This document shows, piece after piece, positions 24,071-35,920 of a stretch of DNA of 64,000 nucleotides. The notes under the pieces are model-generated. The model had not been told where the DNA came from and searched no databases. It saw only the letters and a program-made list of their open reading frames with translations. How positions within the stretch are numbered: position 1 is the first letter of the stretch; every line of letters starts with the position of its first letter. This DNA comes from Theodoxus fluviatilis (taxonomy: Eukaryota; Mollusca; Gastropoda; Cycloneritida; Neritidae): assembly GCA_034096865.1 (NCBI GenBank), contig JAWQFJ010015172.1, positions 47,501 to 111,500 on the forward strand, in the 5' to 3' direction. A program made the position numbers and the translations under genes.

Positions 24071-26197
24071 GAGATAGATGAAAGAAAGAAAGCAAGAAAA
24101 AGAATCAAGACTGTCTAACAATTTCCGGGATCTCGAAAACAAGTTTCAACCAAATTACTAGAGACACTCCAGCATCGATTTTCGAGGCAAGGCGCTTCAA
24201 AAAGCTTGCCGTCTTTCCGCCGCCTGGTAGACGCCATTTTGGTCTTCAGGCCTGGGGCGGACGTTCAGACGGCGCGTCGATCATGAGCCGGAGTCCGCGT
24301 TGTTGCTGCTGTGTTTCAAGTTCCGGCTTACCTGTCCGGGCTCTGCCCGGTGTTTGTTCGTGGAGTTTGGGCTGCCTCCGACGGAAACGTCCGTGGCAGG
24401 GCCGTGGCACATTCTTAGCGGACTTCGGACTTAGACTGGAAGCTTGGTTGCATAAGCCTAATGAGAAGGGATTCGGTCACGGAAAAATAGTCCGCAAACC
24501 GGATTACGAGCTTTGCTCGATGCGGCGTGTGTTTCCGGTGGTCGAGTCTGTTGTTGGGAGGCATCATGGTCTGAATTATCTTTGTACTTCCTCGCAAGGT
24601 TGGTGTGCAGAAGTCAATGGTTGCAAGTGACTTTGAGATCGAATTCTTCGTCGCGGCCACCAGCTCTCTCATAACTTCTATAGCTTCCTGCTCCTAGTGC
24701 GTATATGTCACACAGGCAAACGTACACACAGGGTAAGATTGTATTTGTGTCCCAGCTGCACACGGTAAACAGGACGCCTGTAATGTCTAGCCCGAAGTAC
24801 GACAGTGCAGCTGCAGATCACACGATGCCGCTTGGTAGGCGGGTGCGAACTAGTTTCGTTTACCCAGACTCGTTCTATGACTGTATTGTGTAGATAATCT
24901 TCATCCTGCTTCGTTTTCCTTATCACTCTCTTGCGACGAACGTTTTCAAAGTGAGTGTGGTTTTATTGGCGACGTTTTTGTCGTACGATCTGATTACGTA
25001 GCACGTTTGGTGCTCGTTCACCTTGGGCTTCATTGTTTTTGCTGCGCTGGCATGCTGGGTTACCATAACGTTTTTTTTATAACTACACCTCATCGAGGTG
25101 AGGCAATTTCTACAGGCAGCTCTACCTCTTGACAGCTGGATGGGGATCGTGACCAGAACCCCTTTCCGTCTCCATTTCAAGCCATGCTCGATCGTCGCTT
25201 TGACGCAGGGGTGGGAAGCGTTGCTTTGTTTTAGTACCACCCTCCCCGCCTGGACTTCCGTAAGACAGCACCATCTATCATGCAGGGGGATTGCGTTTCT
25301 GGTCCTAATCCATTAGTAGACACCGAGGGACAAAAGGCGCTTCATATCTCTACGTCGGGCGTCAGTAAGTCCTGTGAAATAGAAGAACGGCGTTGAACGC
25401 GATACCCAACCGAAAATAGACGACGGAGCCACCTCCATCACAGGTGGTGTGCAGACCACGACGGAAGGAGTGTGGGTGGGTGTGAGGCGTGGGGGGTGGG
25501 GTGGAATTGGAGGGAGAGGGGAGGGGGGGGGTTGTTTTGAGATGCGTGCATGCTTGATCTGTGGCTTGCATAGCGTGCGTACGCTGCATAAAACACAGGG
25601 ACGCCCCACCACGAGCATACTTCCTTCATCGTTGGCTGAGCCCTCCCTCTCACAGGTTCTCCATCCCATCCACCGTCTGTTTCCCCTCCATGCAACCGAA
25701 CATCTTCACCCCCAACCCCCCTCCTCCTCCCCCCCCCCTCCCCAGCAACCGTCACCACACTGCAACTGTCCTGTGGCTTGTCTTTGCTACTGGTCCAGAA
25801 ATGGCACCATGCCGTCTTCTCTTCATATTTTTGTGATATCAGAAGGTGTTGTAGAATTGAAGTCGACGACTACTTCCATTCCGGAGAAGTCTTCTCTTTG
25901 AGTCGAAGTTTTTTGAAACGAACAAGCAAACAACTGAATGAACGAACGAATGAACAAACGTACAAACAAACGAGCATGTTCATGTCGGATACTCAAATGT
26001 CAGCCAGAAAAAAGGAGACAGGTTTCGTCTTCACGTCCCTCATCATGCGAGGTTTAGATTTTCATTTTAAGAAAAGGCATGCACAGATTACTATCTGCTA
26101 AAGTGATTTCATCAGAGTGAATCGACTGTGTGTCATGTGCTGTGCTGTAACATTTCTCATATTATGTAAGGGGAGGATGAACGCAAGCGCATGCACG
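24069..26197. other. noncoding stretch
   Basis: The open frame at 24,283-24,630 (115 codons) begins in GC-rich sequence but shows no domain I recognise. A G-rich block lies at 25,485-25,535 and a C-rich block at about 25,710-25,745. I call no gene. Confidence 0.45.
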
Positions 26198-26380
26198 AAC
26201 ACACACACGGACACAAGCACACACACACACACGCGCGCGCGCGCGCGCGCACGCTCACACATACACACAAGCACACACACATGCGCGCGCGCGCACACAC
26301 AAACACACACACATGCGCGCGCGCACACACATACACACACAAGCACACACACATTCTCTCTCTCTCTCTCTCTCTCTCAT
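26198..26380. repeat. (CA)n/(CG)n/(CT)n microsatellite
   Basis: CA tracts alternate with three (CG)n runs (about 26,232-26,251, 26,283-26,294 and 26,315-26,326), then a CT run to 26,379. Long alternating purine-pyrimidine sequence of this kind favours Z-DNA. Confidence 0.95.
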
Positions 26381-26708
26381 ACACACGCACGGAACGAATG
26401 AGGGGCTGTAACGTTTGAGACGGGGTACACGTTTCTCTATCCTCCATTTCCAGTGTTCCAGTGAAGGGATCTATACATTGCCGAGCACTACGGCATATCC
26501 GTTGTTTGTTGTTGCCGTGGTTATTTTTGGTGTGTTTTCCCGCGAGACCGAGAATGTCCCAGGTACAGATGCAAGGCGCACCTATTTCAGGCGGAAGTAT
26601 ACATTTTTATTTATTTTTTTTTTATTTTTTTTTTAAATATTTTTTTTAGGCGCTTTGAGTCTCACTGTGTGGGAGTATTGCGCGTTATAAGAGTGATCTA
26701 TTATTATT

Positions 26709-26830
26709 AGAGAAAAGAAGCAAGGAGACTTTCTTCCAACTTCAGAACTGTATTAGCAAAGTTTTCGGGGTCGAAAGCTAAGCTAATAAAGTTCTGAAGT
26801 TGGACGAAAGTCTCCTTGCTTCTTTTCTCT
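26709..26830. repeat. short hairpin (48-bp inverted repeat, 26-base loop)
   Basis: The left stem 26,709-26,756 and right stem 26,783-26,830 are reverse complements with two mismatches. The loop (26,757-26,782) contains TTTTCGGGGTCGAAAG, itself a small TTTCG/CGAAA inverted repeat. The loop resembles that at the axis of the giant palindrome (51,118-51,152), while the two stems are unrelated in sequence. Confidence 0.92.
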
Positions 26831-28951
26831 ACATCAACGAGTCCAATACTGGCCTCCTTTTTCAAGATTCTTTGTTTGGTCAATGATTATCAACACATAT
26901 GGGACACATGTATATGTGGGACACATGTATATGTGGGACACATGTATATGTGGGACACTTGAACATGTGGGACAAGCGGGACAAGCGGGACATGGGAGAC
27001 TGTTGCAATGGAGACACCTTGAGGCAGACTGTCTGACACGCACATGAAGTCTCGGCTTCAAGCAGATGGACCACCCACATAATTCCTCTGTGGGGGCTGT
27101 GGAAGGGATTGCCACTCCTGTGTGGGGTTCTGCTGCCACAGAAGACTCTGCTCTGTGACCCGGCGAGTCCCTTGAGTGTGCTGGTCCCATTGTCCTTGGG
27201 GTCTGCAATGAACTACAGAGCACGGTGAGAGCGCAAACCTCCAACAAGGAAACACCATGTTCTCTTCCTTGGGCTGAAGAAGTAACAAAGGCAGCGTGTT
27301 CTGCTAGCCACGGGCATGACTCGACGAAGTTTATTTCATTTTATTGGCTGAAAGCAAATTCTGAGTGCGAACCGCATGCGCCCGCGTCATCAATAGTTAG
27401 AGGTCATCATTTTCGTGATGCACAGTAAAATCTATCTTAACGTTTCCGATTCCCAAACTACAGAACAGAAAGCATTCTCTGTATGGTTGTATTTCCCAAA
27501 CCACAAAGCAGATAACCTCCAAAATCAAACGGATTTTTCCTTGGGTGAAAAACTGACCTTGCATCAAAGTTTCTCAGAATCCCTTGTAAACTGTTTGATT
27601 AAATTTGCTGAATAACTAATTAACTAATCAACGAATCTCGGGTAAAACATATCCTCCTTAGCGGAGTTAATAATCAAGAAAACGAAGGCGTGGGTGGATC
27701 CTCTCAGGTGTAGGTTGACGGAAATTCTATCCCAACATCTATGGGTAATTCACTAACGTATGAAGTCACAAACACATACTCATGGGTGGATGACACTAAT
27801 CAACTAAAGACCCTATTTAGTTATATTTCAAATGCAATATTTGTAAAAACTGTTATGTGGCTATTCTAACTGTAATACTTGAAACAACTGTCGCCAAATA
27901 ACTGAATGAAACAATATACAAATTTACATTCACGGAGGGACTACTACAGCACAATTTTAAAGCCCGTTTTACCAGTAGCAGTCGTGCAATTAACATTACG
28001 TTGAACCCACTCGTCACAGCCAATGTTGCACAGTGTGATGCCATATCCTGCAGATTCATCAAATGGTTCTGTTCATCACGTGGTACTCTCAGCCCTAGGT
28101 CAAGGTGGCGAGCGGCTCCGGGGTCAGAGGTCAGGAGAAAAGGGTATTCTAGGGCACAGGGCGATTACCCGTCAGGCCCGTGCACGTCACATGGCAGGCC
28201 TATTATTTACCGCCTATCGCTATTCCCATCTGCCGCGGCCTGGCATGGCGGTGTCGGGTTCGCTGCCCGGATCTGGGAGTGCATGACTGTGACGCACTTC
28301 CGCCACCTATCCTGGCCAGCGAGGTACCCGGATGACAAGCTCGTGGCCCCTCTTGGCAGCATGACCTTTGGTGTGTGAACTTTGATCCGTAGTTCAGCGC
28401 GCTCCCTGAAAGGGACACTGGCAGAAAAAAAATCGTGCATGTGACCTCCCATGTCCGTTCTCCTGTGTGGAAGTTTCCGTTCCGTATGAAGCTCATCACC
28501 CGGTCCTTGCTGCATGGTACCACTCAATTTTTAAACAGTAAGAGAAAAATCAAGGATGCAAGTGGGCTAAAACGACTTATGAATCTTCTACTTTGCTTGT
28601 GCATATCCACCACTTTCTAACTCTATCTCACATGATTTTTGTACATGGCTGTTGCTGAGATCTGAGTGACTGTAGCAGAAGCGGGACAGGGAGAGTGGAG
28701 TGACTGTGTTGCGCTGTCGTTGCTGTTTACTGCACAGGTACTGCAATACAGACCTCGACTGTTGTAGAGATTCATGAGTCAGTCCCTTCTCCACTGCACT
28801 CCACGTGCTGCTTCGTTTGTTTGGCGCTCTCCGACAATCATCCAGTTGATGGTCGCCCTCTCTTTTCACTTTCGCTTGCAGGTAATCATGCACGGAGATG
28901 CAGGCATTGCACGTGAAAATGGTCCCCGAAGTGTTGTATTATAAACTGATG
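26831..28951. other. noncoding stretch with a small minisatellite
   Basis: A 17-bp repeat (GGGACACATGTATATGT type) occupies about 26,900-26,960 and is followed by shorter GGGACAAGC units to about 26,996. The rest is unique sequence without a recognisable gene. Confidence 0.55.
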
Positions 28952-29368
28952 AAGCCACTCACATCTGAACTACCGAGACTGATACAAGCCCTGGAAATTA
29001 GATGCTACCGCAAGATTCTGAACATCTCATATAAAGACCATGTCACGAATGAGGAAGTCAGTAACAGGATCAGGAGAGCAATTGGACAGTACCAAGACCT
29101 GCTCTCAATCGTGAAAAGCAGAAAGCTGAAGTGGCACGGTCACGTGACAAGAGGCAGTGGGCTGGCCAAGACCATCCTGCAAGGTACCGTACCAGGTGGG
29201 AGAAGGAGAGGCAGGCAGAGAAAGAGGTGGGAAGACAACATCAAAGAGTGGACAGGCTTGACCTTTGCTGACTCACAACGAGCCACAGAGGATAGAGATC
29301 GATGGAGGAAGATTGTCCGAAAGTCATCAGTGGTGCCTCAACAAACCATCTCAGGGATAAGAGACTGA
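28952..29368 (+). pseudogene. C-terminal fragment of a non-LTR retrotransposon polyprotein
   Basis: The uninterrupted frame matches the tail of endonuclease-reverse transcriptases of animal non-LTR elements: IQALEIRCYRKILNISYKDH, then VTNEEV, SRKLKWHGHVTRGSGLAKTI, GGRRRGRQRKRWEDNIKEWT and RWRKIVRKSSVVPQ. It is read to TGA at 29,366-29,368. The catalytic reverse transcriptase core and everything upstream are missing, as expected of 5' truncation during target-primed reverse transcription. Homology begins near 28,952; the Met at 28,898 is probably accidental. The frame has no stop in this segment, so the insertion is relatively young or short enough to have escaped. The 3' tail is the pentamer array that follows. 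Confidence 0.92.
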
Positions 29369-29389
29369 ACTGAACTGAACTGAACTGAA
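29364..29389 (+). repeat. (ACTGA)n 3' tail of the LINE fragment
   Basis: Five tandem ACTGA units overlap the stop codon and end the element. Short tandem tails instead of poly(A) are known in RTE- and CR1-type non-LTR elements. Confidence 0.85.
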
Positions 29390-29390
29390 G

Positions 29391-32300
29391 CTTTTACGAC
29401 GACCATTATGTCTCCATTGCTTATAAATTATCAGCGTGTCTTAACCTATGGAGATGCACGGTGTGGTCATTTAACTTCACAATGTGTACACATTTCAACC
29501 AAATGGAAAATTTGACTGATATATACCGGACTCTCTCACGCACAAAATTTAAAAAGCGCCTCTAATTTTTACGGTGCCCACTTTCGAAAAAGTGTATCTA
29601 AAATCTAGTATTAAAATAAGACAAGTTTGGGAAGGTGAATTGACAACTGTTTCCAGCTTATTGAGGGAGCAATGAAAGAGTCCAGATGTATTAATCCTCG
29701 GTTTCAAATAGCAAGTGAGACATGTGTAACTTCTTGTCTACTAAAAGCCCAGAGAGCGATGAGGATTTTTGCAAGCAATGAGAAGTTTCAAACAACTTTG
29801 CTTTGAAATCAATGATACGCTTTAACACGTAATTAAACATGTGGTGTCCTGAAAAATCTACATTACCTTGGCATTGTACACAATTGGTTTGGTTAGGCGC
29901 GGCATTGAACCCTCAAAGCCCCATCATAAGTTCAGTGTCTTGCGAGCACCTCCTGGTGCATCTGCAAAGAGATATTGCAATGGACTCCGACACTCCTCCT
30001 ATACTTGGCGACCGGCAGTGAACCAGGAAAAACCAGCTCGACGGTCTTGTCACGCAATAAACTCCCCAGGACACGCGATGGGTGCTGAAATATCCTACAG
30101 GTGTTAACAAATAGCCGCATTCACCCGCCTTTCATCTCAACATTCTCATCAACAACTTCCATCGAAGTATTCCTACCCCATTAAACAAAAAAACTGTCGA
30201 GCAGCACAGGCCATGTTCTCAGGCGCACCTGGGGTGGGGTGGGGAGGAAAGGGAGGGGGGGGGGGTAGATGCGTGGGGGTGGGATGGGGATAGGGGTCGA
30301 AGGAGGAGAGAGGGATAGGGCGAAGGGAGATGGCGTGGGGGATCTAAAGCGAGGGGTGGGGTGGGGGTGGGGGAGGAAGACAGTCACACCAGCAGGAGGT
30401 ATCTTTAATGTCTCCTCCCGGTGAACGAGAACGAAAGTACACCCTTGTATTTCTTGCTGTCGACGCAATGTGCAAAAGCGCCATGGACTGTCGAGGCCGT
30501 GACGTGGTGTGGGAGGTAGGCTGAGCAGTTGTCACTGGTTCCTGACCTTGGCCTGTCACGCTGTCATACACCGCGGCCTGCTTGCAGTCACAGACTGAGC
30601 CGCTGCTCTCATTCCGCCATTTTGTGGCAAGCCTCGGTTCTTGAGAGGGCACGTAGCAGCCTGCCCGAGACAAGCAGGAGCGATACACAATGGATGATGA
30701 GCGGAAGTTCCCGAACAGCCCCCCTCCCCTGCCCCTCCTTGCCCCACCTGTTTTTTCCAAGCAAGTCTCCCAACTGCACCCAGCCACCTGCCCTCTGTTC
30801 ATTAATGGTCAGGCCTGGTTCCCTGTTGAGGTGCGTTGACTCATTACGAATGTCATACACATAATTTGGATTGGCCAGTACCTTGTTGGGGCCAGAGCAC
30901 ATGCCCATTGAACTTGCAATTGAGTGACTTTTGTGAGACGAACTAGTAAAACAATTTTGTACCTGTTGAATACTCACGCCCGTGTTCCATTGAACCTGCT
31001 GTTTAATATTTATTAAAATGCTATTTGGGGTTCTCTTCCCTCCTTCATCATGAACTGTTTTCAGTTCTTCAGTGTCAGTTATTCAAACCCTCAAACATAT
31101 TACTGTATTGATTTGTACACTCTAGCTCCTTTAGAACATTGACCCTAGGTCGTTTCCTCCGATGTCAAATATGAGATATTTATACACTATTCACAAGACG
31201 AACCATTTTGGTATTAGAAGTCTCTGCACTCCTAGTGGATTTATATAACAAAAAGTGGTTTATTTACACCGGGTCACACCAATTTTACAGCAATGAATAC
31301 AGCGAGTAGATAGAGTGCAAAAACTATTAACCTTCCTGCGCCAGGTACGAAACTAATTACGCTAATTTACGGCGTAGATTATAATGCAACGACTATTGTC
31401 TAGCTTTACACAATCAGACGTCCTCGCAGAATCCAAATGTTTCGCACAGCTGATAGAGAAACGTTAGATTATGACTGTATTGATCGATGGCGCCAATGAA
31501 GGAATTAATCAAACGGAAGTCTGTCTTTTGAGGTACACCGGTGACAGTGGAACTGACGATCTGTATGCACCTCGCTTGGTTTCGAGTCGGGTGGAGGCTG
31601 AGCACCGGTGACGAGGCTGCAAAGTTGGAGCCCCCCGCGGAGTTCTCTGCCGCAGGACTTCGTTTGATGGCTGCGCGTGGCGAAACTAAGCCACGGGGAT
31701 GTACCCTCAGTTCGGGACGACAGGAAGACGGGACGCTTCATGATAAAAAATTTATCAAAACAAAATGTCTTGGTCCTGAGTCAGGCTGTGTGGAAACGCA
31801 AGTCACCCACCCACAGCAGCGTCAGGTGTTTTGTACACTGTGATGGATATGCATCCATTGGGACGTATGCCCAGTGACAGCCAGCCAGTCATTCCTGCGA
31901 GGCAAGCTCTGGTCTGTTTGGCACAAACACATCATCATTCACACGGACATGAGGTAGAGTTCTCAGGACAAGTGATAGATTCCTCGATTCAGTACCACCA
32001 AGATTAATTCAATAGAAACCAATAGGTCTTGAGTTTGATTCCCACCCGATACTTCCTGACACCTTTTTCGTCTTTTTCTCCCTTGTGGCCTTGGTAATCT
32101 TTGCTGGCAATAGCGGAGAGCTGAACCCCCAAGATCTGTTGTCTGCATCGCAAAATAACATTGTGATTATTTAATTTTATTTGAGAAGCATGTATACTAT
32201 TTTAATGTCAACAAGAAGAAAGGAAAAGTTTGCTCCCGCGGCGTAGGTGTAGAAGCCAATGTTGTGCTGAACATTGGGATTGTGTAAATCTTTTGGACTA

Positions 32301-32746
32301 ACGTTAACAGAAAGCATGAGTTGAATGGTATGAGACAAAATCTGCAGACCTTTGTGAGATAAAAATAAGATGGACTCCACTGTTCATGCACGTCGGGGGA
32401 GCCGCGTCAGATCCGTAGGAGATAAACTGTCAGCGAGTGCAATAACCAGGGCGAAACGGGATGAAATTGGGTTCAAATATGTGTCGTAGATCAAACATCC
32501 ATGCCTTCTGGACTGTGACGAAAATACACGTGCCTGTGAGTCAGAGCTTGCTAAACAAGCAGGTGACATAACAATGCGGATGTGCGAGGGATTCTACTTT
32601 GGAGACACCAATTTAAAGTCGCTGTCAACTTCTTACGTTAGTGAAGCAGTGGACCCATTGCCCGCATGGTCACATTGGTTTTAGCTACAAACAGGGTCAA
32701 CACATTGAGTGCATAGACAGAAATGTTCGTGTTTTCATTCGTGCAT
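29391..32746. other. noncoding stretch
   Basis: A G-rich block with potential quadruplex runs lies at 30,228-30,380. A degenerate tRNA-like B box (GAGTTTGATTCCC) lies at about 32,030-32,042. No gene recognised, though there are several short open frames. Confidence 0.45.
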
Positions 32747-32785
<39 letters not shown>

Positions 32786-32989
32786 AGTGTGTGAGACAGA
32801 CAGACAGACATACAGACAGACAGACAGACAGACAGACAGGCAGACACAGATACACACAAACAGGAAAACAGACGGGCAGATACACAGACAGATACACACA
32901 GACAGATACACACAGACAGATACACAGACACACTCACAGAGACAGACACACACACACACACACAGACAGACACACACACACACAAACAG

Positions 32990-33020
<31 letters not shown>

Positions 33021-33056
33021 GACACACACACACACACACAGATACAGGCAGGCAAG

Positions 33057-33096
<40 letters not shown>

Positions 33097-33100
33097 CATA
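32747..33100. repeat. compound microsatellite (TG)n, (ACAG)n, (CA)n, (GGCA)n
   Basis: Continuous simple repeats change type at about 32,795, 32,843 and 33,045. Confidence 0.96.
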
Positions 33101-33697
33101 CATATCAACTGAAAATATTGACATCTAAAATAAAACAGTCTTTGGACTGACAGACCTTTTTCTCATCATCGAAGAATGTCGTATAGGAACTGAACCCGTA
33201 AACAATCCATGAGATTAGGGGCCTTTAAATTTCATAGAGTAAAACTGTTAACTGACGTGTATGCGTGACATGACAACGTACCCTCACAAACGAAATTATC
33301 CCTCCAGGTTTGCTGGAGGTCCTCACAGCTTTATCCTCCCTTTATCTCCCCGGGTGGCCATGTTCTGGCATGGCAGGGAATTTTTTACGTGTGGGAATCA
33401 AAGCCTGAAATCTGCCGGGAGAAAATTGTATCCGGTTTGCGTAAAAATGCGACCTGATATGCTATTTTGAGACGTCAGTAAGTGCATATATGCTATTTTA
33501 GTCGTGCAGCTGCTTCTGAAACAGCATGTAGTAGGTGTGAGGGTTTTGGGTACAGATCTTATCATCTTATGCGCGTTCTAGTGTAGACAACTGGATTATG
33601 TTTTTCCCAGAACGCCCACGGTTTCCCTTCGTTTGCACTCGAGTCGATTTAAACAGATGCGGTTTGGAAACAAACACGAGCATCTGTAGGATATTTT
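33101..33697. other. noncoding stretch
   Basis: Nothing supportable seen. Confidence 0.5.
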
Positions 33698-33900
33698 GAG
33701 AGCACACGCACACAAACACACGAACAGAAACACACACACACACACACGCACACACTCACGCACACGCTCACACCCAGACTCGACACACTCACGCGCACAC
33801 ACAAACGCACACACATCGCGAGAGCGCGCGCGCACGCACGCACGCACACGCTTACACACACGCGCACACGCACACGCACACACACACCCACCACTCCCAC

Positions 33901-33975
<75 letters not shown>
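33698..33975. repeat. (CA)n with CG interruptions, then (GA)n
   Basis: CA-rich to about 33,903, then an uninterrupted GA run to 33,975. Confidence 0.96.
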
Positions 33976-33976
<1 letters not shown>

Positions 33977-34702
33977 TGTCGTGTATCTATACTTTTCTTC
34001 ATTACCTTTCATCAGTAGAAGTCACTGCTTTAACTGCAATGGACGTAAAGCGAGTTGTATACGAATTTAGCATTCCTCTCTTAGATCTCTCATAAGCATT
34101 GTTTACTCTGTAAGAGAATGGAGTACAACACTTATTTGCTGCACCAAATCTCTACCCAGTTCTGTGTTTATTTCCTGCTATTCGCTTCCAGCGTTCTTTA
34201 AGCTCATAGGTAGTTACCAACGGTGTTCTTTTGATGTTTCCGCCTACATGCGTCACAGCGGAAGTTACCGTTGAAAGTTGACTCCACATGTAAAACAAAA
34301 CAAAGTATCGGTTTTAATAAAGTTGTTTTGATTACCGGACACCGCATGTAAAATTTCGCCGTAATGGTTTTCTCTCTCAGGGTTATATTAAACGCACTGA
34401 ATATAAACAACCCCCCCAAAAAAAACAAAAAACAAAAAAAAAACACACGCACACAAAAAAAACCAACAACAACGACAACACGTATTTACGGTAACCTGAC
34501 AGACACTATTTTTTTTGCGGACCCCAAGTTGCAAGTCGTTTCATATCGAAAACAAAAAAAGAACAGAAATTGAAGGTAAACAAGTTCCGTAGTATTCCAT
34601 CTTCCCGATGAGCAATATTTAAGTAAGAAAAATAATGTCGTCGAAAGGGAAATTTTGATTTATGTTCAGATGAATCTATTGTTTGATTTACATTTATTAA
34701 AA
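33976..34702. other. noncoding stretch with A-rich block
   Basis: A- and AC-rich sequence lies at 34,408-34,470. No gene recognised. Confidence 0.5.
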
Positions 34703-34767
34703 CACACACACACACGCGCGCGCGCGCGCGCGCGCATACATGCACACAAACACACACACGCATATAT

Positions 34768-34815
<48 letters not shown>

Positions 34816-34832
34816 ACACACACACACACACA
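34703..34832. repeat. (CA)n/(CG)n microsatellite
   Basis: CA, then a CG run (34,716-34,734), then CA to 34,832. Confidence 0.95.
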
Positions 34833-35689
34833 GTGGCCTGATTAAAAAAAAAATCCGGCCTAGTTGTCGACCCTTTAATTATTTTCTGTTCATGCCACCT
34901 TAACTACAGCTATATTTGTGTGTGTGTGTGTTAAGCAGCCCTCAATGGTTGAGCTCCAAATATCCACATAATGTAATGTCCCAGAGCTCAGACTTCAAAG
35001 TGATCTGCACCGAGAACGCCCGGCCTTTTAAGTTCTGAATCTTCTCATATTTTCCCCGAAATATCCTCGTGTTTACGATTTTCCTTATTAGACTTTGTTG
35101 ACACTTTTTTTGAGGAACTGTCGCATCGATGGTTGGTAAACAATCCCATTTAAAGTTAAGCGGTCAGATCTGTTGGAAAGAAGTATCCACCCTTTCCGCA
35201 TGCCTTCCAGTCTATAGAATTCCATGCTTCCTGTTTCGTGTGGTTTTTCCTCGCCTCTGAAGCTGTTCATTCCAAAACAGGATAGATTCAAGGCGATGAC
35301 GAAAGCATTGACGTAAAGGTTCTTTAAACTCAAAGCACTGAAAGGCCCGCAGCTCTGAAAATAGTTAATCTGTAACTCTCGCGAGTGAAGATGAGCGCAG
35401 CATAGGGCGGGAGCCGCTCAATGCCTCCTCATGAGCGAGAATCCCTAGCTACTAGGCTTTCGGGGCCTGCCGCAGTGGTTAATCAGGGGCGGCCCCAAGC
35501 CGACAAACTGGCCACTTGGGGAAGGGAAGGGTATATGTGTCATTGGAAATATTGTCAGTCATTCCGACCTGTCTCTGGTCTGCCAGATGCAAGTGGATGC
35601 GGACTCGGCCCCGCTTTCGAAAGTTACTTTGAGCAATGAATGAGTACGTGCTGCTGCTGGTTCCCTGTCGCAATCGACAATGGTAGACT
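34833..35689. other. noncoding stretch
   Basis: No gene recognised. Its right part may be the 3' untranslated tail of the LINE relic that follows on the minus strand. Confidence 0.45.
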
Positions 35690-35920
35690 GCACACTTTTG
35701 TCTCTCCTATGAAAATGTTTGTTGATGTGACTTGCCAGGCAGATACGTGAGCCACGTTGACGGGGACAGTGGGGACACTGGAAAGCAGCTCTGTAGGTGT
35801 CCTGAGCTGCAGGTCTTCTTCTCTCCCTGGCAATGGCGAGTCCGCTCCGTTCGGTCTCCTCGAAAGTGGCAGTCGCTTTCCTTGCGGCCACACAGCAGTC
35901 AAATCGGTCCTTTGCCAGGA
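35690..35920 (-). pseudogene. C-terminal relic of a LINE polyprotein with C2H2-type finger
   Basis: The minus-strand frame reads ARKATATFEETERSGLAIAR, then RRAAF-type sequence leading into a finger with C-x2-C-x12-H-x3-H spacing (35,715-35,777; CPHC at its start, SHINKH at its end). Many animal LINEs end with an acidic/basic helix followed by such a finger that reads SRIGLxSH; here it reads SRICLASH. Neither reverse transcriptase nor endonuclease is nearby. The flanking residues on both sides do not look conserved. I call it a short decayed insertion fragment. Alternative: a small zinc-finger exon of a host gene, less likely. Confidence 0.7.

Noticed and set aside
24283..24630. A 115-codon open frame in GC-rich sequence
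   Set aside because: No domain or family signature, and no splice signals that support an exon. Kept only as noncoding sequence.
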